Below are positions 8,255-16,850 of a stretch of DNA of 64,000 nt, one piece after another. Under the pieces are notes generated by a model. It had not been told where the DNA came from and did not search any database. It was given only the letters and a program-made list of their open reading frames with translations. The stretch's first letter is position 1, and each line of letters starts with the position of its first letter. Position numbers and translations under genes: made by a program. This stretch comes from Phycisphaera sp. (lineage in GTDB: Bacteria; Planctomycetota; Phycisphaerae; Phycisphaerales; UBA1924): positions 248,001 to 312,000 of the forward strand of contig JACKGZ010000004.1 in NCBI GenBank assembly GCA_020639255.1, in the 5' to 3' direction.

Positions 8255-9073
8255 TTATCGGGAGGGCGATTCCGGGCTCTTGAGCCTGATCAGCAGGCGT
8301 TCCCTCAGTCCATCTGGGAGTTCCCCCTTGGCCAAATCATGACAGACGCTCTGCGTCAGGTCGAGGGAGGCGAAGACCGACTGGCACCTCTGACAGATCA
8401 CTTTGGAATCGAACGGCACACCCCGATCGAGTGCTTCCTGCTTGGCGTTCAGGAGGTCGAGGCAGGTCTGCTCCGGGTAGGCCGGCGGCGGCGCGGGCTC
8501 GGTGGTTCGCGGGATGACCGAATCGACCACGGCGCGGAGCTTGAGTCTGGCGCGGTGCAGTCGGCTGCGTACGGTGCCCTCTTCGAGGCCGAGGATGTTC
8601 GCGGTGTCGCGCACGCTGAAGCCGACGATCTCTTTGAGGATGAGCGGAACGCGGAACTCGTCGGGCAGGCTGGCGATTGCGCTCTCGACGCGCTCGCGGG
8701 CGTCGCTCTCGACCTGCTTCTGGAGTTCGTCGCCCAGCTCACCCGGGACGGCTGCGATAAGCGGGTCGCCGAACGGAAGGAGCTTGTCGAGCGATTCGAT
8801 CTGCTCGGGTTCGCCCGCTCGCTTGCGGTGCATGCGCTGGCAGGCGTGGGCCGCGATCGTGTAGAGCCATGTCTTCTCGCTCGCGTCATGGCGGAACGCG
8901 TCCCAGCCCTTGAAAGCTTGGAGGTAGACCTCCTGGACAAGATCCTCTGCTTCTTCGGTATTTCCGCAGAAGCGTTTGGCGAGGCCGAAGAGCTGGCCGC
9001 CGTGCTGCTCGACGAGGCGTTTGATCGCCTCCTCGGGGTTCTCGTGGTGCGTGTTTGAGTCAGGGGCGGCCAT
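8255..9073 (-). CDS. ECF-like RNA polymerase sigma factor with Cys-containing C-terminal extension
   Basis: Sigma-70 family factor of 272 aa. Region 2 spans about residues 25-85 ('EEAEDLVQEVYLQAFKGWDAF', promoter -10 recognition) and region 4 about 145-195 ('VRDTANILGLEEGTVRSRLHRAR'). A further ~75 residues after region 4 include a CxxC (CQRC) and a 'LPDGLRERLL' segment resembling the zinc-binding part of ZAS anti-sigma factors, which may make the factor self-regulated or redox sensitive (inference). The ATG at 9073 precedes the first helix; the longer open frame to 9139 would overlap the helicase gene. It heads the sulfur operon, with a 109-bp gap to the MBL-rhodanese gene. Confidence 0.88.
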   Translation of the reverse strand: MAAPDSNTHHENPEEAIKRLVEQHGGQLFGLAKRFCGNTEEAEDLVQEVYLQAFKGWDAFRHDASEKTWLYTIAAHACQRMHRKRAGEPEQIESLDKLLPFGDPLIAAVPGELGDELQKQVESDARERVESAIASLPDEFRVPLILKEIVGFSVRDTANILGLEEGTVRSRLHRARLKLRAVVDSVIPRTTEPAPPPAYPEQTCLDLLNAKQEALDRGVPFDSKVICQRCQSVFASLDLTQSVCHDLAKGELPDGLRERLLIRLKSPESPSR

Positions 9074-9098
9074 GCTGAATTGTACGACTACGAAGCCA

Positions 9099-12000
9099 TT
9101 ACAGGCTGATGATGCCGTCGCTCTCGGTGAGGCGACCATCCGCGATCGCGCGCCCGATCGCGGCGTCGATGAAGGGCGCGATCGTCGCTGTCAGACGCGA
9201 GAAGCCAAGCATGATCGCGGCCTCTTTGGCCAGATCCCCCCTAGGAAGCCCGAACTGCTCCTGCACCACACGGACGACCGCGACCCGGTATTCCTCGGGC
9301 GGGATCTGGTCCGCGTCGCGTTTGCTGTCGGAGTCATCTCCCGGCACGCGCGGCGTGGCGAATTCGTCTGGCTCGTCGCCCGGGTTCCAGAGCGTCTTGC
9401 CCGTGACCTTGACGTAGCCGCGCCCGATCATGTGCCCGAGCACAACGTCGAATCGCTCCCGGAAGCGATCACGAACAGAGGCCAGCTCGCAGAAGCCCGC
9501 GAGGCGTCGCATCGCCAGGTCTTGAAGGATGGGGGCTTCGGTCTCGACGATTGAACCGAGCCAGCGCATGAGGAGTTCGTCGCACTCGGGGGCGTAGATG
9601 TCGCGTTGGCCGACGCGCGAACGTCCGGGTTTGGCGGTGGTGTATGTAGCTGGAGATTCTGCCTCGGCGCGCTCTGTCACGGGCTTTGTTGCGGCTGCGG
9701 GCGCGCTGGCAACGATGGACGCGGAAACGGCGTCGACTTTCGCAGATTCGATTGAACTCCGCTTCTCTTGAATGGCAACGACGGCTGCGTCGATCTCTGC
9801 GAGGCACCTGTCCGGGTTGATGTACCACTGCGAGGACCACACGCGATGCAAGTTCCAACCGAGTCCGCGTAGCACTGAGGGACGGGTGCGATCGCGATCT
9901 CTGGCGGTGTTAGCCGATCGATACTGCAGGCCGTCGCACTCGATCCCGAGAAGGTATCTGCCTGGGTCTTTCTTGTCGCGAATGGCAAGGTCGATCCGGT
10001 AGCCCGCGCAGCCGATGCGTTCGTCGACCTCGTAGCCCCGTTCGATGAGTTTCTCTCGAAGTGCGTGTTCGAATCGTGTTTCAATCTTTGTCTCGGCGTC
10101 GGCCCACTTGAATTCGTCGAGCGACTCTGGTCCTCGCTCTGCGTAATCGAGGAACTGCTTGAAGTGCCTGACACCCGTGACGCGTGTCCGCCTGAGATCG
10201 ATCATGTCGCTCGTCATCGAGCTGAAGACGATGAGCCTTCGTTTGGCGCGTGTGACAGCGACATTCAGCCGGCGCTCGCCGCCCTCTTTGTTCAGCGGGC
10301 CGAAGTTCATCGAAGGGCGGCCCGTGTCGTCCGGGCCGTAGCCAACTGAGAAGATGATCGTGTCGCGTTCGTCTCCCTGGACATTCTCGAGGTTTTTCAC
10401 GAACACCGGCTCTTCGACCTCGTTCGTGAAGAACCGTTCGATCTCCGGTTTCGCTCGCCGTTGCTCGTCGAGCATGTCCTGGATGAGTGTCTGCTGCGCC
10501 TGATTGAATGTGACGATGCCTATGGAATCGGTGTCGCGCTCGTCGGTAAGCATGCGAACAACCGCTTCGACGACTCGCTCGGCTTCGATCCGATTTGTCC
10601 GCGTACCGCCGCGGTCATAGACGCCGTCGTTTACATACCGGAACGTGACGCCCATGCTCGCCGACCGCTGCTCGGGCGAGGGGAAGGTCATGAGCTCGTT
10701 CTGGTAGTAGTGGTAATTCGAGAAAGCGATGAGGCTCTCGTGACGGCTCCGGTAGTGCCATTTAAGCCGCAGCGCGGGCACGCCGGAGGCGTTGCACTCT
10801 TTCAGGATTGATTCCATGTCATCGACCGCGTCCTCAGCCTCTTCGTACTCATCGCCGCCTTCGATCGTACGGAAGAAGCTCGTGGGCGGGAGCTGCTTGG
10901 AATCCCCCACCACGATCACCTCGCTTCCACGCGCGATCGCTCCGACCGCGTCCCACACAGGGATCTGCGAAGCCTCGTCGAATACGACGATGTCAAATCT
11001 GGGCATTGCAGGGTCGAGGAATTGCGCAACTGAGAGCGGGCTCATCAAGAAACAGGGCTTGAGGCGAGGAAGCAAGTTCGGGAGTTTCTCGATCAGCCGA
11101 CGCGTCGGCATATGTCGGCGTTTCTTTTCCAGCTCACGGCGGAGGATCCCGACCTCGGATTGTGCCGAGGCGCGACTCGATGCGGAGGGCGACGCATCGG
11201 CGAGCTTGCCAGCCACGACAGTACGCGTCAGTAAGATCACATCTTTATCCAGCGCCTGGAACCGCTCGATCTGCGAATTCCGAAGGTCTGCGTTGAACGT
11301 GCGGATTGCTTCAACGGAATTGGCGACGGCCGTGAACCAACGCTTTGCGTAGCTCGCTTCGAATACGGGAGAGAGCTGATCGTTCGTCAGCTCACCGGAT
11401 TCGTATTTGGTGACAAGGTCATTCAGGCCGACGAAGATCGCAGCATCTCGGGCCGTGTTGTACACACACCAGTTGTTCAGATCACCGAGACCCTTGGGCC
11501 AACGGTCGAGTACTTCACGGACATGCCCGAGCCATCCTGCGGCGTCGGATCCGAACGCCCGAAGATCATTCGTGGCAAGTACCGTCGAGCTTGCTTCCCA
11601 AGCTGTCGCCCACGCCTGGTGTGCTTCACAAATGTCCTTGCATTCCGATCCGATCGAGTGCGATTCGGAGCCGGCAACCTCAACAAGCCTTTGAACGAGC
11701 TCGGGGTGATGCCGAAGCTTGCCGATGTGTTCCGCGAATATGCTACACCAATCGAGCACGCTTTCGAGCCCGGTCCAATCCGGGCGAGCGGCGTTCCACT
11801 GTGTGCCAAGCACCTCCGCGATGTTGGTCATGCCGAGCAGTTCGCTGTGGAATCTATTCGCCTCGATGGCTCGCTCAAGATCGGAAATCAACGCCGGCAA
11901 AGCGGGCACCTGGGCCTTGGCATACACACGGAGCTTTCCACGCACTGATCGAGCTCGGAAATAGCGGATGATCGAGATCTGATCTCTCGCTCGTTTGGCG

Positions 12001-14933
12001 GCGTCGAGATATGTGAGGTGGTCGATGGCCAGGAACTCGGGCTGGTAAACCTCACCGAGCGATGTATAGATCACATCCCGCTGTCGTCCGAGTTCGATTG
12101 TCTTTCTGAGTTGCGATCGCATTGATTCGGCATCTCGGCCGATCAGCAACGCCAAAGGAGGCGATGGCGATGACGCGAGCTGGTTGGCGATATCTGCCAG
12201 CAACGCCATATCCGAGCCGGAGAGTCGGTCTGTGAACTGCTCAATCCCGAGTTTCTCGAACCATTGATGTGCACTCTGCTCGAACGCCATGAATGCAGCG
12301 GTGACCTGCCTCATCGCATCGCTGACTCGTTCGGTCAGGCCGAATTCCCATTCGGAGACACCGATACCCATGAGCGGATGATTACGAGCGGGATGGACAC
12401 GGCTGCAGCGATCCGACAGCTCGGCAATGCGGGACCGCCACATGGCAAGCTGCTCGGCTGTGACAGCGGACGGATCACCCACTGGCAATCCAACAACCGG
12501 CTGATCGCCGAGCGTGCTGAGTGTGCCGAGGGCGTTGTACAGCGACTCACCCGAGTCCCGCTTTCGATGAAGCTCGTCGACGTAGCGATTGAGCTGCTCG
12601 CGGGCACTTCCGAGTTGCTTGCATTGTTCCTTCCAATCGGCGCTCAAGGATGCCGGCTGTGTATCGAGTGCCTGACGGAGTTGTTCGAGAACCTCCTTTT
12701 TGGAAGCTTTAGCCGAGTGCAATTCAAGACAGAACGGGCCGAGCCTATCCTGTTCGAGACGTTTGCGCACGACAGAGAGAGCGGCTAATTTCTCGGCAAC
12801 GAAGAGCACACGCTTCCCGTTGGCCAGCGCATCGGCGATCATGTTTGCGATCGTCTGGCTCTTGCCTGTACCGGGCGGGCCTTCGAGCACGAAACTCCGC
12901 CCTTCTGAGGCAGCGCACACCGCGACGAGCTGGGACGAATCCGCATCACGCGTGCACATCGGCATGCCCGGCGGGAGCCTGTCATCCAGAGAAGATGCAT
13001 CGGGGAAGGGTCTGGTGTCGAATTCTGCACCGGGTCTTTCGACGAGATGATCGACGAGGCGATTCTCGCGGAGCGCACCGAGATTCTCCTTCAGATCCCG
13101 CCACATCAGGAATTTATTGAAAGAGAACAGCCCGAGATGCGCGGACTCCACGACCTCCCATCGGCTGGTCTCACGGATGGCGTGTCGGAAGTTGCGCAGG
13201 ACCATCGGGATATCGATCCCGGCTTCATCTTCGGGAAGCTCGGCAAGAGACCTGGCATCGATCCCGAACTCGTTGTGAAGTTTTTCGAGCAGTGTGATGT
13301 TGGGCTTGGCGGGCTCGTCGCTGAGTTCGATCGTGTACATGTATCCACCGCCCGTCGACGTGCGGACAAGTCGCACCGGGATCAGAACCAGAGGCGCACT
13401 TCTCGGCGTATCGGCAGATGGAGTTTCGTACCAGACCAGCGTGCCGAGTGCCAGGTGCAGCAGATTCGCGCCGGTTTCCTCGATGCTTGCGAGAGACGAG
13501 CGATAGATCGTGAGCAAACGCTTCTGTGATTCTGCGGCAGCACAATCCGAATAGAGACGCCGATCCTCTAATTCCTCAAGGCGGAACGCGTCGTCACCCT
13601 CGACCTTGGGAAGGATGCGAAATCGTTCCTCGGAGGCAAGCATATCTTCGAGCCTGGCGATGTCGGGAACACAAAGCGGCAGTGAACGCTGCGTATCCCG
13701 AAAGTTAATCAACCGATTGCGGAGTGAGAGATCGAGCAATCGGCTCTGCCAACGTGCGATGCGCTCGTATCCGGACTCGACCGGTTCATTGATTACGTTC
13801 GGTACTGGACGGCCTGCGTCCGCGCGCTCAGCGAGTAGCACACTCTCGAGCGCTGCGGCGCCGCCGGTCGCCCGTTCGTTTGAGATCGCCACTGGATCAA
13901 TCCCAGGCAGGTTGTCGTCGCGCAGCGGCAGCGGCCTGATCCCACGCTTTCTGCAGGCTTTCAGATCGATCGCACAGAACACCGAACCCGGCTTGTTCAT
14001 GGCGTTCCGTCCGGACTCGACCGCTTTGACAAAGGCCGGGAACTCGTGCGTGACAAGGGTTGATTCGACCGCGACGATGTCGCCGAGTTCGAGAAGATTG
14101 CGGATACGGGCTGGCTCGTCGATGACGGTCTCGGGGAGATTGCTGTCGTGCGTCCAGAAAGCGGGCAACGCGTGCCCCTCTGGCAGGAGCAGGATCGTGT
14201 TGAGGCCCGCCTGCTCCCACATGGCCATCAAAGCGAGCGAGAGATCGAGACATGTTCCGAATCGTTCGCGCATCACGCGGTCGACCAAGCGGACGCGCTG
14301 GCCGACTTTCTCGAAGCTCGCTGGCGGATTGATGTACCCAATCCCCTGCTCGGCAAGTGAGAGGAAGCAGGCCTCGGCGATGAGCGCCGCGCGCTGCCGA
14401 CTTGCGGACTGGTAGCCATCGATCGCATCGCGTGCGTCGCGCTCGCCGAGGATTCTGCGTGCGCCCTTGAGCAGTTCGGCGATCAGCGAGTGGTTCGGAG
14501 TGACGAATGCCGCCGTGAGCTCGGGCAGGTGCCCACCCCCGGGCCACTGATCAAAGGCGAGCAAGTCGAGCTCAAAGGTCGCCTGGCTTGAACGCCCCTT
14601 CGATTCGGCGCGGACTCCGATCGCGGTGCGTTCACCCTCGGTGCGTGTCGCGAGCGACTCTGCGCTTAAACGCCAGCGACTGGGCGTCAGCATCGCTGTC
14701 ACACCAGGCTCGATCCGAGCGAGGCGTTCGGTCCATGTGTCGGCGATACCCGACATCAGCCTCGCTGTGAGAACAAGATCCTCGATCGGTTCAGCGCCGG
14801 CATTTGTGACTCGTATCGAATCGATAAGCGGCGCGCCCGACTGCTGGACCGCGAAGTTCACGCGGTCGTTGTAGTCCAGCTCGATTCGGCACTCGAGAGG
14901 AGGCACGGGGCTTGCGGGTTCGGTCTCTGTCAT
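9099..14933 (-). CDS. Giant DUF4011 / SF1 helicase / Vsr-like nuclease / DUF3320 protein
   Basis: Single 1944-aa multidomain protein, a candidate anti-phage effector. Order by eye: N-terminal beta-rich region (1-130); a transglutaminase-like region (about 210-270) with 'GTCLDLSLAL' and 'PEGHALPAFW', giving candidate Cys and His; DUF4011 (about 388-560, signature 'RWQSRLLDLSLRNRLINF'); SF1 helicase with Walker A GPPGTGKS near 688, Walker B 'VVFDEAS' near 1318, 'GDSKQLPP', and late motifs 'VQGDERD' and 'VAVTRAKRRL'; a Vsr/PD-(D/E)xK-like nuclease near 1640-1720 ('IDLAI', 'GIECDG'); and DUF3320 at the C-terminus. This matches the DUF4011-helicase-Vsr architecture reported as a defence gene (Hhe type). 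The start at 14933 has only a weak ribosome site. Stand-alone gene. Confidence 0.9.
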   Translation of the reverse strand: MTETEPASPVPPLECRIELDYNDRVNFAVQQSGAPLIDSIRVTNAGAEPIEDLVLTARLMSGIADTWTERLARIEPGVTAMLTPSRWRLSAESLATRTEGERTAIGVRAESKGRSSQATFELDLLAFDQWPGGGHLPELTAAFVTPNHSLIAELLKGARRILGERDARDAIDGYQSASRQRAALIAEACFLSLAEQGIGYINPPASFEKVGQRVRLVDRVMRERFGTCLDLSLALMAMWEQAGLNTILLLPEGHALPAFWTHDSNLPETVIDEPARIRNLLELGDIVAVESTLVTHEFPAFVKAVESGRNAMNKPGSVFCAIDLKACRKRGIRPLPLRDDNLPGIDPVAISNERATGGAAALESVLLAERADAGRPVPNVINEPVESGYERIARWQSRLLDLSLRNRLINFRDTQRSLPLCVPDIARLEDMLASEERFRILPKVEGDDAFRLEELEDRRLYSDCAAAESQKRLLTIYRSSLASIEETGANLLHLALGTLVWYETPSADTPRSAPLVLIPVRLVRTSTGGGYMYTIELSDEPAKPNITLLEKLHNEFGIDARSLAELPEDEAGIDIPMVLRNFRHAIRETSRWEVVESAHLGLFSFNKFLMWRDLKENLGALRENRLVDHLVERPGAEFDTRPFPDASSLDDRLPPGMPMCTRDADSSQLVAVCAASEGRSFVLEGPPGTGKSQTIANMIADALANGKRVLFVAEKLAALSVVRKRLEQDRLGPFCLELHSAKASKKEVLEQLRQALDTQPASLSADWKEQCKQLGSAREQLNRYVDELHRKRDSGESLYNALGTLSTLGDQPVVGLPVGDPSAVTAEQLAMWRSRIAELSDRCSRVHPARNHPLMGIGVSEWEFGLTERVSDAMRQVTAAFMAFEQSAHQWFEKLGIEQFTDRLSGSDMALLADIANQLASSPSPPLALLIGRDAESMRSQLRKTIELGRQRDVIYTSLGEVYQPEFLAIDHLTYLDAAKRARDQISIIRYFRARSVRGKLRVYAKAQVPALPALISDLERAIEANRFHSELLGMTNIAEVLGTQWNAARPDWTGLESVLDWCSIFAEHIGKLRHHPELVQRLVEVAGSESHSIGSECKDICEAHQAWATAWEASSTVLATNDLRAFGSDAAGWLGHVREVLDRWPKGLGDLNNWCVYNTARDAAIFVGLNDLVTKYESGELTNDQLSPVFEASYAKRWFTAVANSVEAIRTFNADLRNSQIERFQALDKDVILLTRTVVAGKLADASPSASSRASAQSEVGILRRELEKKRRHMPTRRLIEKLPNLLPRLKPCFLMSPLSVAQFLDPAMPRFDIVVFDEASQIPVWDAVGAIARGSEVIVVGDSKQLPPTSFFRTIEGGDEYEEAEDAVDDMESILKECNASGVPALRLKWHYRSRHESLIAFSNYHYYQNELMTFPSPEQRSASMGVTFRYVNDGVYDRGGTRTNRIEAERVVEAVVRMLTDERDTDSIGIVTFNQAQQTLIQDMLDEQRRAKPEIERFFTNEVEEPVFVKNLENVQGDERDTIIFSVGYGPDDTGRPSMNFGPLNKEGGERRLNVAVTRAKRRLIVFSSMTSDMIDLRRTRVTGVRHFKQFLDYAERGPESLDEFKWADAETKIETRFEHALREKLIERGYEVDERIGCAGYRIDLAIRDKKDPGRYLLGIECDGLQYRSANTARDRDRTRPSVLRGLGWNLHRVWSSQWYINPDRCLAEIDAAVVAIQEKRSSIESAKVDAVSASIVASAPAAATKPVTERAEAESPATYTTAKPGRSRVGQRDIYAPECDELLMRWLGSIVETEAPILQDLAMRRLAGFCELASVRDRFRERFDVVLGHMIGRGYVKVTGKTLWNPGDEPDEFATPRVPGDDSDSKRDADQIPPEEYRVAVVRVVQEQFGLPRGDLAKEAAIMLGFSRLTATIAPFIDAAIGRAIADGRLTESDGIISL

Positions 14934-15169
14934 TGACCGGAGCGTATCAGCCCCGATTGTGCCCAGGTAGACAGGTCCGATAACAGTTGCTGTCGAAGTA
15001 TGGTAGAGGGCGTCTTATACACGCAAAAGAGTGCCTCAGCGGTCTATTTCTTACACCCATACGCGCAAGTTTGTGGATTCGGCCGACCACAATTGATTGC
15101 ATCATGTTTCGGCACCGATTTTACGATCATTCACACCGGTGGGCATCTCTGCAAGGCGAGATCCGCAAC

Positions 15170-16669
15170 ATGGCGCGCACAAAGATTCAGGCCATCGATG
15201 TCGAAGTTCCGTTTCGTATTCAGGATCTGATCTTCTCGACGACAGACAAGAAGGGCTTTATCCGGTCGACGAACGATGTCTTCCTAACGATGGCCCGCTA
15301 CAGCCTGAAGGATGTACTCGGGAAGCCTCATAACATCGTGCGACATCCGGACATGCCGCGATGCGTGTTTCACCTGTACTGGGAGTACATACAACGCGGC
15401 GACGCGATCGGCGCATACGTCACGAACATCGCGTCGGACGGGGCGTACTACCGCGTCTACACACTGGCTACTCCGCTGCAGGACGGTTATCTCGCGATCC
15501 GCTTCAAGACGACCAGCAAATACCAGAAGATCGTTAGCGATCTGTATAAGCAACTGTGTGCATTCGAAACCGAAACAATCGCAAAGGGTGTTTCGAACAC
15601 CGAATGCATCCAGGCATCTCTTGATGTGTTGAATGAGAAGCTGCGTGGACTCGGATTTGCCAACTACAACGCATTCATGATCGCCACGCTTGAGGAAGAG
15701 ATGCGCCTCCGCGACGAGGCCATGAAGCGGGAGCAGGCCGCGAGCGTCTGGAACGACGTTGTTGCGGAACCTCTGCCGGCCGATGTTTCAGTGACCGGCG
15801 TGATGTCTAGGGCTGTCTCGCATCTCACCCGTGCGAACGCTGTCGCGAGTTCGCTGTTTGAGAGCGTCGGTTCGTTGCTGTCGCTGCAGGACAAGCTGAA
15901 CCAGAACGCCCACGCGATCACGAGCGTGAGCCAGATGTTCGAGATGTCTTCGATCAACGTCTCACTCGAGGCCAGCCGGATCGGAACCCAGGCTCGCTGC
16001 CTGAGTGTGATCGCCAATCACCTCGGCGAATCATCACAGAAGGTCTGCGAGATCGCCGACTCGATGCGTGAGCAGATCGACACAACGTCCGGCGCGCTTG
16101 GTGCCGCGGTTTTCTGCCTGGCCGCGATGCGTCTGCAGGTCGAGACCATGCTCGATTTCTGTCGCAAGAATCTCACACGCGGAAGCGGTGCCGACGATGA
16201 CTCGCAAACGAAGCTGCTCGCAGATTTCCCGAGGCAGCACGTCCGGGCGACTCTGATCGATCTGCTCGATGCGATCGCGGTCCAGCAAGCGACGCTCATG
16301 CCCACGATGGAAGATCTCATCAAGAACCTCCGCAGGCTCGATGGGGATTTCACAAGCGTCAAGCGGTCGATGCTCACGCTCAGGTTCGCGCAGCTCGGGG
16401 GCAAGATCGAATCGAGCCGGATCAGCAACGACAGCGCGATCGCGAGCCTTGTCGATTCGATCGGCAAGGACATCATCGGGACCGTCGGTCAGATCAGCGA
16501 GCTGGAGTCCGACCTGACGACGGTCGCGACCGATATCCGGATGTCCTTCCGGCGGATGACCGAACTCCAAGGGTTGATCGACGCCATTCGCCTGATCGCC
16601 GAGGAACCGGACCAAGCCGAGGAAGCGGGACCGGCGGGCCAAGGCTCGTCCGGCCGGCGAGCCGCCTGA
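15170..16669 (+). CDS. Aer-like PAS domain sensor with degenerate MCP-type helical domain
   Basis: Soluble sensor of 499 aa. The N-terminal PAS domain (about 12-115) is of the Aer class, with 'FSTTDKKGFIRSTNDVF' and 'GKPHNIVRHPDMP', implying flavin/redox or oxygen sensing. The rest is mostly helical; 'MSSINVSLEASRIGTQARCLSVIA' recalls the methyl-accepting signalling hairpin, but the tip is altered and the usual receptor-kinase contact residues are not obvious. There is no membrane segment. The ATG at 15170 is preferred (AAGGCGAG nine bases upstream, natural N-terminus) over the open frame to 14987. No chemotaxis genes are adjacent. Confidence 0.8.
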   Translation: MARTKIQAIDVEVPFRIQDLIFSTTDKKGFIRSTNDVFLTMARYSLKDVLGKPHNIVRHPDMPRCVFHLYWEYIQRGDAIGAYVTNIASDGAYYRVYTLATPLQDGYLAIRFKTTSKYQKIVSDLYKQLCAFETETIAKGVSNTECIQASLDVLNEKLRGLGFANYNAFMIATLEEEMRLRDEAMKREQAASVWNDVVAEPLPADVSVTGVMSRAVSHLTRANAVASSLFESVGSLLSLQDKLNQNAHAITSVSQMFEMSSINVSLEASRIGTQARCLSVIANHLGESSQKVCEIADSMREQIDTTSGALGAAVFCLAAMRLQVETMLDFCRKNLTRGSGADDDSQTKLLADFPRQHVRATLIDLLDAIAVQQATLMPTMEDLIKNLRRLDGDFTSVKRSMLTLRFAQLGGKIESSRISNDSAIASLVDSIGKDIIGTVGQISELESDLTTVATDIRMSFRRMTELQGLIDAIRLIAEEPDQAEEAGPAGQGSSGRRAA

Positions 16670-16850
16670 GTCGGTCAGGTCAGAGAACCCGAATGCCGAC
16701 CGGGGTGAGTGTGGATTTCTCAATCGGAACTTGACGACTGCCCGGACCTACCCGATGATCATTGCGTAGGACGCACGCGGCCGCGAAAGGCTGCGGGCTC
16801 CCACCGGACAGGCACTGGATGCCGACCACGGAACCGCCTTCGGGCACCCA

